Assembly (NCBI RefSeq): GCF_014208105.1 | Contig: NZ_JACHMQ010000001.1 | Span: forward strand, 2,356,001-2,420,000 | Length of the DNA stretch: 64,000 nucleotides | DNA from: Actinomadura coerulea | GTDB taxonomy: Bacteria; Actinomycetota; Actinomycetes; Streptosporangiales; Streptosporangiaceae | Direction: 5' to 3' | In this document: positions 57,166-64,000 of the stretch, piece after piece | How the letters are laid out: every line of letters begins with the position of its first letter | Position numbering within the stretch: the stretch's first letter is position 1 | Position numbers and translations under genes: made by a program | The notes under the pieces: model-generated | Databases searched by the model: none | Told to the model about the DNA's origin: nothing | Seen by the model: the letters and a program-made list of their open reading frames with translations, nothing else

Positions 57166-57224
57166 GGGTTCATTGACTGAACCCGATCGTGCTACGGTCG
57201 GGCCGTCAGTTCGTTCAATGAACT
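57166..57224. promoter_or_regulatory. Two HxlR-type operators between regulator and exporter
   Basis: O1 is GGGTTCA-TTGAC-TGAACCC (57166-57184). O2 (57208-57224), read on the other strand, contains GTTCATTGAACGAAC. Both share GTTCATTGA-NN-GAAC. O1 covers the upstream promoter zone of both genes and O2 lies at the expected start of the exporter message after TACGGT (57193-57198). Confidence 0.7.
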
Positions 57225-57234
57225 TGGAGACCGT

Positions 57235-58623
57235 ATGACGACCCTGGCGACCCCCCGCGCCGCGCAGAGCGCGCCGGGCACCGCCGCCGCGCTGACACTG
57301 CCGGCCGCCGCCACCCTCCTGGCCCTGATGAACTACTGCGCGCCCGCGGCGACGCTGGCCGACACCGCGCGCGGGCTGCGCGCCGGGGCGACCGCGCAGA
57401 TCTGGCTGATGAGCTCGATCAGCCTCGGCCTCGCGGCGGCGCTGCTGGCCGCGGGCAGCCTCGCCGACGACCACGGCCGCAGGCGCGTCTTCGTGATCGG
57501 CGCGGGGGCGCTCGCCGTCTCCAGCGTCGCCTGCGCGCTCGCGCCCAACGCCGCGGTGTTCATCGCCGGCCGCGTCGCGCAGGGCGCGGCCAGCGCCGCC
57601 CTGCTGGTGACCGGGCTCGGCATCGTCGGCGCCTCGTTCGCGCCGGGCCCGCGGCGGGCGCGGGCCACCGGCATGTGGGGCGCGATGGTCGGCCTCGGCA
57701 TCGCGCTCGGCCCCATCGCGGCGGCCGGGCTGACCGCGGCCGGCGGCTGGCGGCTCTGGTACTGGGCCACGGTCGCCGCGTCCGCGGTGCTCGCCGCGGC
57801 GGCGTCCCGCGCGCTCACCGAGTCGCGGGCCGAGCGTCCGCGCGGCGTGGACGTGCCGGGACTGGCCACCATGAGCCTCGGCGTGGCGGCGCTGGTGGCC
57901 GCGATCACCTGGGGCCGCACCGGCTGGACGTCCCCGGGCGTCCTCGCGCTCTTCGCCGCCGCGGCGGTCCTGCTGGCGGCGTTCGTCCTCGTGGAGTCGC
58001 GGCGGCGGGAGCCGATGGTCGACCTGGCGCTGTTCCGGCGGCCGGCGTTCCTGCTGTCGGTGACCGGGGCGCTCGTCACCGGGCTCGCCGTGATCGGCGT
58101 CATGACCTACCTGGCGACGATGATGAGCCTGGTGATGGGCCTGTCCGCGATCGCGGCGGCGCTGGTCCTGGCGATCTGGTCCGGGCTGTCGTTCCTCGTC
58201 GCCCTGCAGGCCCACCGCCTCCCGGCGCGGGTGCCCGTCCGGCGCCTGCTCGCCGCCGGGTTCGCGCTCGCCGGCGTCAGCGAGCTCGCGCTGGCGGCCC
58301 TGGCCCCGGACGCGCACTGGTGGCGGCTCGTCCCCGGGCTCGCCGCCGCCGGCGTCGCGAGCGGACTGACCAACGCGATGCTCGCCCGGCTCGCCGTGGA
58401 GAGCGTCCCGGCCGACCGCGCGAGCATGGGGGCCGGCGCCAACAACACCGCCCGCTACATCGGGGCGTCGCTGGGCGTGGCGATCGTCGGGGCCGTCGCG
58501 ACGGGTTTCGGCCACGACGCGGCCTCGCTCGCGCACGGCACGAACGTCGCGATGGTCGTCTCGGCCGTCGCCGCGCTCGCCTACGCCGTCCTCGCCCTGG
58601 TGATCCGGGACCGGGCGGCCTGA
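57235..58623 (+). CDS. MFS exporter, DHA2-like
   Basis: A 462-residue transporter with about 14 spans: SLADDHGRRRVFVIG (motif A), RVAQGAASAALLVTG (motif B-like) and a GIALGPIAAAGL antiporter stretch. GGAG 6 bases before the ATG. Divergent HxlR regulator and shared operators point to inducible efflux. It ends 5 bases before the convergent VWA gene, without room for a terminator. Confidence 0.9.
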   Translation: MTTLATPRAAQSAPGTAAALTLPAAATLLALMNYCAPAATLADTARGLRAGATAQIWLMSSISLGLAAALLAAGSLADDHGRRRVFVIGAGALAVSSVACALAPNAAVFIAGRVAQGAASAALLVTGLGIVGASFAPGPRRARATGMWGAMVGLGIALGPIAAAGLTAAGGWRLWYWATVAASAVLAAAASRALTESRAERPRGVDVPGLATMSLGVAALVAAITWGRTGWTSPGVLALFAAAAVLLAAFVLVESRRREPMVDLALFRRPAFLLSVTGALVTGLAVIGVMTYLATMMSLVMGLSAIAAALVLAIWSGLSFLVALQAHRLPARVPVRRLLAAGFALAGVSELALAALAPDAHWWRLVPGLAAAGVASGLTNAMLARLAVESVPADRASMGAGANNTARYIGASLGVAIVGAVATGFGHDAASLAHGTNVAMVVSAVAALAYAVLALVIRDRAA

Positions 58624-58628
58624 CCCCG

Positions 58629-60026
58629 CTAGGCGAGCTCCTCGATGAAGGCGGCCAGCTGCGTCAGGTTCCGGCACTCGTACATGGGGACCAGCTCCCC
58701 GTAGCGGGACGCGGCGGAGTCGCCGGTGTCCCACTGGGCGCGCGGCTCCGGGTTGAGCCAGTACGCGTGCCGGGCCCGGTCCGCCATCGACCGCACGATC
58801 GGCAGGGACAGCTCCCCGTAGTTGGACCGCGCGTCGCCGAGGATCAGCAGGGACGTCCTCGGGGTGACGGCGTCGCGGTACCTGTCGTCGAACACCTTGA
58901 AGGCGTGGCCGTAGTTGGACCGGCCCGTGATCCACACGAGGTCGGCCTCGGCGGCGAGGCGGGTCATCGCGCTCGTGACGTCCGCGCCCGGCGCGAAGTA
59001 CTTGGTGATCTCGTCGGTGGCGTCGATGAAGGCGAACGCGCGGACCTTGCTGAACTGCTCCCGCAGCGCGAACGTCAGCAGCAGCGTGAAGTGCGCGAAC
59101 GCCGACACCGAGTCGCTGGCGTCGCACAGCACCACCAGCTCGGGCCGGTGCGGGCGCCGCGGCCGGTGGTGGGTGGTGAGCGGCACTCCCCCGCTGGCCA
59201 GGGACGCGCGCACCGTCCGCCGGAAGTCGAGCCGGCCCCGCCGCCCGTGCCGCTGCCTCTGCACCAGCCGGGACGCCAGCCTGCGCGCCAGCGGATACAC
59301 CTCGCGGCGCAGCGCCTCCATCTCGGCGCGGGTCGCGCCGGCGAAGTCGAGCCGCTCCAGCGGGGGGCGCACGGCGATGCGGGCGGTCCGCTCGACCCCG
59401 GTGTCCTCGGCGATGCGGCGCCGCACCTCGCCCGCGACGAGGCCGGAGAACCGGGCGATGCGGTCGCGGAACGTCCGGCGCGCGACGCGCTCGGCCATGC
59501 CGCCGCGCTCCCGCCCGGTCAGCACCGACTCCAGCAGCCGCGCCATCAGGGTCTCCGGCGACAGCGCGCTCAGCACGCCGGAGGAGAACCACGACTCCTG
59601 CCCGGGCGTCCGGCCGTACTCGGCGACGGCCAGCCGGGCGAACCGGCGGAGCCCTGCGTCGTCCCCGGACAAGAGCAGGTCGGCGAGCTCCTCCCGGCGC
59701 CGCTGCACCCGCGGGTCGAGCGCCGCGGGGACGGGCCTGCCCTCGTCGTCGACCGTCCTCGCCGGGCGCCCGGGGTCGCGCGCCGCTCCGGCGCCGTCCC
59801 CGACGGCCGCCGGAAACCACAGGTCGAAGAGCGTGTCGAACGTCGCGCGGTGCTGGGGCCGCTTGACGACCGTCGCGGCGTAGGCGGCGCGCAGCGACTC
59901 GCGGTCGAGCAGGTCGACGGCCCGCACGGCGCGCACCGCGTCCAGCCCCTCGGCGACCGACACCGGCAGACCGGCCCGCCGCAGCTCCGCGACGAACCCG
60001 GTGTGCCGGTCGACGAGTGAGACCAT
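58629..60026 (-). CDS. VWA-domain protein, CoxE-like
   Basis: A 465-residue protein of the CoxE/VWA family: helical N-terminal half (about 1-260) and a C-terminal von Willebrand A domain with MIDAS CDASDSVSAF (DxSxS), the Thr position in ITGRSNYG and the acidic LGDARSN. It works with MoxR AAA ATPases as a metal-insertion or protein-maturation chaperone. It follows the MoxR gene by one base. No oxidoreductase target is adjacent. Confidence 0.9.
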   Translation of the reverse strand: MVSLVDRHTGFVAELRRAGLPVSVAEGLDAVRAVRAVDLLDRESLRAAYAATVVKRPQHRATFDTLFDLWFPAAVGDGAGAARDPGRPARTVDDEGRPVPAALDPRVQRRREELADLLLSGDDAGLRRFARLAVAEYGRTPGQESWFSSGVLSALSPETLMARLLESVLTGRERGGMAERVARRTFRDRIARFSGLVAGEVRRRIAEDTGVERTARIAVRPPLERLDFAGATRAEMEALRREVYPLARRLASRLVQRQRHGRRGRLDFRRTVRASLASGGVPLTTHHRPRRPHRPELVVLCDASDSVSAFAHFTLLLTFALREQFSKVRAFAFIDATDEITKYFAPGADVTSAMTRLAAEADLVWITGRSNYGHAFKVFDDRYRDAVTPRTSLLILGDARSNYGELSLPIVRSMADRARHAYWLNPEPRAQWDTGDSAASRYGELVPMYECRNLTQLAAFIEELA

Positions 60027-60027
60027 G

Positions 60028-60897
60028 TCAGCCGCTCAGCCCGAGTTCCTTGGCGGCGCGCTCCTGGTCGGAGACGTGCTTGAGGACGACGCCGAGCGTG
60101 CGGCCCACGGCGGCCTCGTCCAGGTCGTCCAGGCCGAGGGCCAGCAGGGTGCGCGCCCAGTCGACGGTCTCCGCGATCGACGGCGCCTTCTTGATCTCCA
60201 GGTCGCGCAGCGTGCCGACGGTGCGGACCAGCCGCTCGGCCAGCTCCGCCTCGATGCCCGGCACCTGCGCGAGGACGATGTCGCGCTCCCGGTCGGGTGC
60301 CGGATAGCCCAGGTGCAGGTAGAGGCAGCGGCGCTTCAGCGCCTCCGACAGCTCCCGCGCCGCGTTCGAGGTGATCACCACGAAGGGGCGGCGGACCGCC
60401 GCCACCGTCCCGAGCTCGGGGATCGTCACCTGGAAGTCCGACAGGACCTCCAGCAGCATGCCCTCGACCTCGACGTCGGCCTTGTCCGCCTCGTCGATGA
60501 GCAGGACGGTCGGGTCGCTGCGGCGGATCGCCGCCAGCAGCGGCCGCTCCAGCAGGAACTCCTCGGAGAAGATGTCGTCGTGGGTCTCCTGCCAGGCGCG
60601 GTCGGCGGGCGCGGCCTGGATCGCGAGGAGCTGCTTCTTGTAGTTGAACTCGTAGAGCGCGCGGGCCTCGTCCAGGCCCTCGTAGCACTGCAACCGGATC
60701 AGCTCCGCGCCGGTCGCCGCCGCCACGGCCTTCGCCAGCTCCGTCTTGCCCACGCCCGCCGGGCCCTCCACCAGCAGCGGCTTGCCGAGCGCCTGGGCCA
60801 GGAACACCGTCGTGGCGATCTCGTCGTCGGCGAGGTAGCGGACGCCGGCGAGCCTGCGCCCGGCGTCGGCGGGTGAGGCGAACATCGCGTCGGTCAT
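60028..60897 (-). CDS. MoxR-type AAA+ ATPase
   Basis: A 289-residue AAA+ ATPase: Walker A VEGPAGVGKTELAKAVA, Walker B TVLLIDEADKADVEVEG, sensor 1 VITSNAARELSEALKRRC with Arg finger. MoxR proteins remodel or load cofactors into partner complexes with a VWA protein, here the next gene. Its ATG overlaps the stop of the upstream lipoprotein gene (ATGA, 60894-60897), tying three genes into an operon. Confidence 0.93.
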   Translation of the reverse strand: MTDAMFASPADAGRRLAGVRYLADDEIATTVFLAQALGKPLLVEGPAGVGKTELAKAVAAATGAELIRLQCYEGLDEARALYEFNYKKQLLAIQAAPADRAWQETHDDIFSEEFLLERPLLAAIRRSDPTVLLIDEADKADVEVEGMLLEVLSDFQVTIPELGTVAAVRRPFVVITSNAARELSEALKRRCLYLHLGYPAPDRERDIVLAQVPGIEAELAERLVRTVGTLRDLEIKKAPSIAETVDWARTLLALGLDDLDEAAVGRTLGVVLKHVSDQERAAKELGLSG

Positions 60898-61328
60898 CCC
60901 GTGCCCTTCCGAGCGGCGGCCTTCTTGTAGGTCTGGTTGGTCCCGGCGAAGACGAGGGACGCCTTGTCCTCGCTGAGCGCGACTCCCCAGTAGGACGCGG
61001 CCTTGGGGTCGCCGCCGTTCCACGAGAAGCGGTACTTGCCGCCGCCCTCCGGGATGGCCGTACCACTCCACAGCTTCTGCCGTCCCCGCACCCACACGCC
61101 GCTGCCGTTGGCCTTGAACTGGAAGTAGTCCTTGGCCGCGCCGACCCATCGTCCCACCAGCGGCTTGACGTCGGCGGGCTTCACCGCCGGGAGCGGCGCC
61201 AGCGTGGTGGGCGGCGCGGACGGCGCCGCGTCCGCGGCCTGCTTGTCACCGCCGCCGCAGCCCGCGAGGGCCAGCCCGGCCGCGGCGGCCCAGGCGGCGA
61301 GGATGGTCGAACGGGCCCGCACTCTCAC
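60894..61328 (-). CDS. Lipoprotein of unknown function, MoxR operon
   Basis: A 144-residue lipoprotein: signal peptide with LAGC (Cys24), a Thr/Pro/Ala linker (about 30-52) and a small beta-rich domain (GRWVGAAKDYFQFKANGSG, KYRFSWNGGDPKAASYWGV) resembling META/lipocalin-like folds that measure or bind a ligand. GGAGG 5 bases before the GTG; TAGGAT (about 61365-61370) is a likely -10. Its coupling to MoxR-VWA suggests an envelope-located target or sensor of that chaperone; I do not recognise the family. Confidence 0.7.
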   Translation of the reverse strand: MRVRARSTILAAWAAAAGLALAGCGGGDKQAADAAPSAPPTTLAPLPAVKPADVKPLVGRWVGAAKDYFQFKANGSGVWVRGRQKLWSGTAIPEGGGKYRFSWNGGDPKAASYWGVALSEDKASLVFAGTNQTYKKAAARKGTG

Positions 61329-61456
61329 GGAGACCTCCGGATTTCCTGGGACAAGAGCGGAATCCTACCTGCGCGTCCGCTCACACCTGAGGGGTAGCCG
61401 CCACATGGCACCGGGGAGTGACGCGGACGCCCGCGCCGCCCGCCTATAACGGTGTC

Positions 61457-61798
61457 ATGACGACCCCACGACTGCCGCGCGAGGACCTCACGGCGGCCAT
61501 GGCGGCCCGGCGCGAACTGGGGCCCGACTATGACGACGCCTTCATCGAGACGGTCGTCGACCGCATCGAGGAGACCCTCGACGCCCGCGCCGCGCCGAGC
61601 CCCCGCCGCCGCCGCGCCCCGGCGCCCGAGCCGCGGCACGGCGACCGCGACCACAGCCTGGCCATGGCGATCCTGTCGCTGCTCGCCGCGATCCCGCTGA
61701 GCGCGATCGGCGTCGTCAACGCCGGCCTCCCCGGCCTCCTCATCGCCCTGACCGGCATCGTCCTCGTCAACTTCACCTACACCTTCCGGCCGCGCTGA
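61457..61798 (+). CDS. Small membrane protein with acidic/charged N-terminal region
   Basis: A 113-residue protein: soluble N-terminal half (YDDAFIETVVDRIEETLDAR, Arg/Pro-rich stretch) and two spans (about 65-85 and 90-107; LAMAILSLLAAIPLSAIGVV). This layout is frequent in actinomycete integral membrane proteins of unknown role. TATAAC is 6 bases before the ATG. The dispersed repeat starts one base after its stop, as it does behind whiA. Confidence 0.75.
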   Translation: MTTPRLPREDLTAAMAARRELGPDYDDAFIETVVDRIEETLDARAAPSPRRRRAPAPEPRHGDRDHSLAMAILSLLAAIPLSAIGVVNAGLPGLLIALTGIVLVNFTYTFRPR

Positions 61799-61913
61799 CC
61801 CAGGGGGACGACCCCCTGGAACCCCCGTTGCGAGCCGGGCGATCCTCACGCCACTGTGCGGCTTGTCGTGCCCGTGCGGGTGGGCCGGTGTCGCTCCGGT
61901 CGCCCGGCTCGAC
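61799..61913 (+). repeat. Dispersed repeat copy 2
   Basis: Read in the direction of the preceding gene: hairpin CCAGGGGG-ACGA-CCCCCTGG (61800-61819), then the core bounded by GAGCCGGGCGA (61832-61842) and TCGCCCGGCTC (61900-61910). The sequence, order and spacing match copy 1 at 32961-33083, which is in opposite orientation in the window but in the same orientation relative to its gene. Confidence 0.8.
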
Positions 61914-61958
61914 GGGCAGGCGCGTTGCGCTCGCTGCGCTCGCTCCACGCGCCTGCCC
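61914..61958. terminator. Hairpin at the distal end of repeat copy 2
   Basis: GGGCAGGCGCGT (61914-61925) pairs perfectly with ACGCGCCTGCCC (61947-61958) around a 21-base loop rich in GCGCTCGCT. It corresponds in place, not in sequence, to the long hairpin that follows copy 1, and separates two convergent genes. Confidence 0.6.
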
Positions 61959-62008
61959 TTGGCCGAGGGCTGGAGTTCCTGCCCGGCCGGGGGGTGTGCC
62001 CGGTGGGG

Positions 62009-64000
62009 TTACTTTCCTGGTTCGGGGTCTCGGGGGAGGCCCAGGATGCGTTCGCCGATGATGTTGAGCTGCACCTCGGTGGTGCCGCCGTAGATGGTCA
62101 TCGCGCGGCTGAACAGCATGGCGCGGCCCACGATGCCGCTCTCGGCCATCGGGACCTCGGTGGCCGCCGCCGCGCCCTGCGCCGCCCAGCAGTGGTCGGC
62201 GACGTCCTGGTTGAACTGGACGCCGAGCAGCTTGCGGACGCTGGCCTCCGCGCCCGGCTCCACGCCGTTCAGCTGTTTGAGCGTGGTGCGCAGGCCGAGC
62301 AGGTCGATCGACTGGCCCTGGGCGACGAGCCTGCCGGCCTCGGCGGCCGCGACCGCGTCCAGGTCCCGGTTCGCGAAGAACCGCAGCAGCTCGGGGACGC
62401 CCATGCCGAGGCCGCCGCCCGTCGACAGCGACACCCGCTCGTTGGACAGCGTGTTGCGCGCGACCTGCCAGCCCTGGTTCACCTCGCCCACCACGCGGTC
62501 GTCGGGGACGAAGACGCCGTCCAGGAAGACCTCGTTGAACAGGGCGTCGCCGGTCAGCTCCCGCAGAGGCCGGACGTCCACACCCTCGGACGCCATGTCC
62601 ACGAGGAAGTAGGTGATGCCGTCGTGCTTGGCCGCGGCGGGGTCGGTGCGGGCGATGCAGAAGCCCCACTGGGCGTGCTGGGCGAGCGACGTCCAGATCT
62701 TCTGCCCGGTGAGCCTCCAGCCGCCCTCGACCCGCTCGGCCTTCATCGACAGCGACGCCAGGTCCGACCCGGCGCCCGGCTCGGAGAACAGCTGGCACCA
62801 CACGATCTTCCCGCGCAGCGTCGGCCGCAGGAACCGCTCCTTCTGCTCGTCGGTCCCGTAGCGGACGAGCGAGGGCACCAGCCAGGCGCCGATCCCGAGG
62901 TTCGGCGTCCTGACCTTGGCGGCCCGCAGCTCCTGCTGGATGAGGATCTGCTCGACCGGCCCGGCCTCGCGTCCCCAGGGCCGAGGGAAGTGCGGGACGG
63001 TCCAGCCCTCGTCGCCGAGGCGCTCGGCCAGCGCGTCCTTGTCCTCGACCGCGGCCAGCTCGGCGATCTCGGCGCGGATCCGCTCGCGCAGCGGCTGCGC
63101 GTCCTCGTCCAGCTCCAGCACGACCTCGCGGCGCCCGCCGTCCAGCGCGAGCGCGGCGACCTTGGCGGCCCACTCCTTGGAAGAGCCGAGCAGCGCCCGC
63201 AGCGTCAGGGCGCGGCGCAGGTAGACGTGGGCGTCGTGCTCCCACGTGAAGCCGATGCCGCCGAGGATCTGGATGGCGTCGCGGGCCGTCTGCACCCCGG
63301 CGTCCAGCGCGATGACGGCCGCGACGGCGGACGCGAACCCGGCCTCCTCGGTGCCCTCGTCCAGGGCGCGCGCGGCGTCCCAGGCGGCGGCGCGGGCCTG
63401 CTCCAGGGCGATGAGGCTGCGGGCGGCCTTGTGCTTGACGCCCTGGAACTGCCCGATCGGGCGGCCGAACTGCTCGCGGACCTTGGCGTACTCGGCGGCG
63501 GTCGTCACCAGCCAGTCCGCGAGGCCCGCGGCCTCGGCGCCGAACAGCGCGGCGGCCAGGTCCCGGACCCGGCCGGTGGTGAGGCCGTCCAGGACGCGGT
63601 CGGCGGCGACGGAGGCACCGGAGACCTCGACGGAGGCGACGCGCCGGACCCGGTCCAGGCTCGGCACCGGGGTGACGGCGAGGTCGGCCGCGTCCAGCGC
63701 GACCCACTGCTCGCCGTCGTCGACGGCGACCGGCAGCACGAGCACGTCGGCGAGCGCGGCGCCGAGCACCGTGGCCGACGTCCCCGACACCACCAGCGCG
63801 TCGCCCTCGCGGCGGCCGGTCAGCTCGCCGTCCAGCGCGACGGCGGCCGTCCGCGACCCGTCGGCGAGGCCCGGGAGCAGCTCGGCGCGCAGCTTGGCGT
63901 TGCTGGAGGCGTCGATCACCGTGCTGGCGAGCACGGTCGGCAGGAACGGCCCGGGCGCGGCCGCGCGGCCCAGCTCCTCCAGCACGACCGACAGCTCCAG
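62009..64000 (-). CDS. Two-domain acyl-CoA dehydrogenase (5' end outside window)
   Basis: At least 663 residues, open at the right window edge. It holds two acyl-CoA dehydrogenase units in tandem: the distal part of a first (LGGIGFTWEHDAHVYLRRAL; AEYAKVREQFGRPIGQFQGV) and a complete second (LFSEPGAGSDLASLSMKAER, GQKIWTSLAQHAQW, YGGTTEVQLNIIGERILGLP). The TWEHDAHVYLRR end of the first domain and IYGGTTEVQ of the second are family ends. Such fused FadE-type proteins occur in mycobacteria and act on bulky or steroid CoA thioesters; substrate here unknown. Downstream are the repeat and hairpins. Confidence 0.88.
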   Translation of the reverse strand: MELSVVLEELGRAAAPGPFLPTVLASTVIDASSNAKLRAELLPGLADGSRTAAVALDGELTGRREGDALVVSGTSATVLGAALADVLVLPVAVDDGEQWVALDAADLAVTPVPSLDRVRRVASVEVSGASVAADRVLDGLTTGRVRDLAAALFGAEAAGLADWLVTTAAEYAKVREQFGRPIGQFQGVKHKAARSLIALEQARAAAWDAARALDEGTEEAGFASAVAAVIALDAGVQTARDAIQILGGIGFTWEHDAHVYLRRALTLRALLGSSKEWAAKVAALALDGGRREVVLELDEDAQPLRERIRAEIAELAAVEDKDALAERLGDEGWTVPHFPRPWGREAGPVEQILIQQELRAAKVRTPNLGIGAWLVPSLVRYGTDEQKERFLRPTLRGKIVWCQLFSEPGAGSDLASLSMKAERVEGGWRLTGQKIWTSLAQHAQWGFCIARTDPAAAKHDGITYFLVDMASEGVDVRPLRELTGDALFNEVFLDGVFVPDDRVVGEVNQGWQVARNTLSNERVSLSTGGGLGMGVPELLRFFANRDLDAVAAAEAGRLVAQGQSIDLLGLRTTLKQLNGVEPGAEASVRKLLGVQFNQDVADHCWAAQGAAAATEVPMAESGIVGRAMLFSRAMTIYGGTTEVQLNIIGERILGLPRDPEPGK

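Noticed and set aside
57145..59820. Leftward frame making the HxlR regulator an over 1000-residue protein
   Set aside because: The extension is antisense to the MFS gene; the leaderless -10 box and HxlR length fix the start at 57144.
61828..62061. Arg-rich short protein encoded in the dispersed repeat
   Set aside because: Both repeat copies give similar-looking short frames (starting MRAGRSSRH), which reflects the shared DNA repeat and not a conserved gene.

Overview
This is a very GC-rich actinobacterial chromosome segment with near-universal G/C in third codon positions. WhiA, RbpA, a mycothiol-dependent formaldehyde dehydrogenase, a mycothiol-dependent isomerase-like gene and many two-component and efflux genes point to a morphologically complex actinomycete. 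Actinomadura or a close relative is my inference from gene content and style; no rRNA is present to confirm it. I saw no tRNA, rRNA, CRISPR array, transposase or prophage gene.

Layout. 1-9.5 kb: a secreted fusion hydrolase, two NarL-type two-component systems (one split by a flavin-barrel gene) and a MarR/MFS efflux pair. 9.5-19.6 kb: small metabolic enzymes and regulators (VOC protein, MocR regulator, phosphodiesterase, XRE-cupin/racemase pair, PEP-mutase-like enzyme, FAD oxidoreductase, GNAT, AhpD-like protein, ACT-GNAT acetyltransferase, methyltransferase) and two decayed gene fragments. 19.6-23.2 kb: glyA preceded by a ZTP (pfl) riboswitch that overlaps the end of an MFS gene, itself coupled to a class A beta-lactamase. 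23.5-27.4 kb: rbpA, secG and the glycolytic genes tpiA, pgk, gap. 27.6-32.8 kb: three tandem paralogous membrane proteins plus a heparinase-like lyase, lying between gap and whiA. 33.1-42.9 kb: whiA, yvcK, rapZ, uvrC, then an MscS channel, a candidate 23-residue peptide gene, a Rieske lipoprotein and uvrA. 43-50 kb: a zinc-ribbon metallo-beta-lactamase protein, a DinB/isomerase gene broken by an in-frame TGA, a CRP regulator and a 1271-residue CRP/NB-ARC/TPR fusion. 50-64 kb: glyoxalase-like hydrolases, mscR and its partner hydrolase, lipoproteins, an adenylate cyclase, an HxlR/MFS pair with clear operators, a lipoprotein-MoxR-VWA operon and the 3' part of a two-domain acyl-CoA dehydrogenase.

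How it fits together. gap-pgk-tpiA-secG-rbpA and uvrC-rapZ-yvcK-whiA run in the same direction and are conserved housekeeping or development blocks; the heparinase/triplet island runs the opposite way between them. The most informative non-coding signals are the glyA riboswitch, a dispersed repeat of about 120 bp placed directly behind two stop codons 29 kb apart, paired operators between the hxlR-type regulator and its exporter, and a TANNNT-like box 6-8 bases before the start codon of about sixteen genes, suggesting widespread leaderless transcription. Least explained by known biology are the triplet island, the CRP-STAND fusion beside a second CRP gene, and the small peptide gene.
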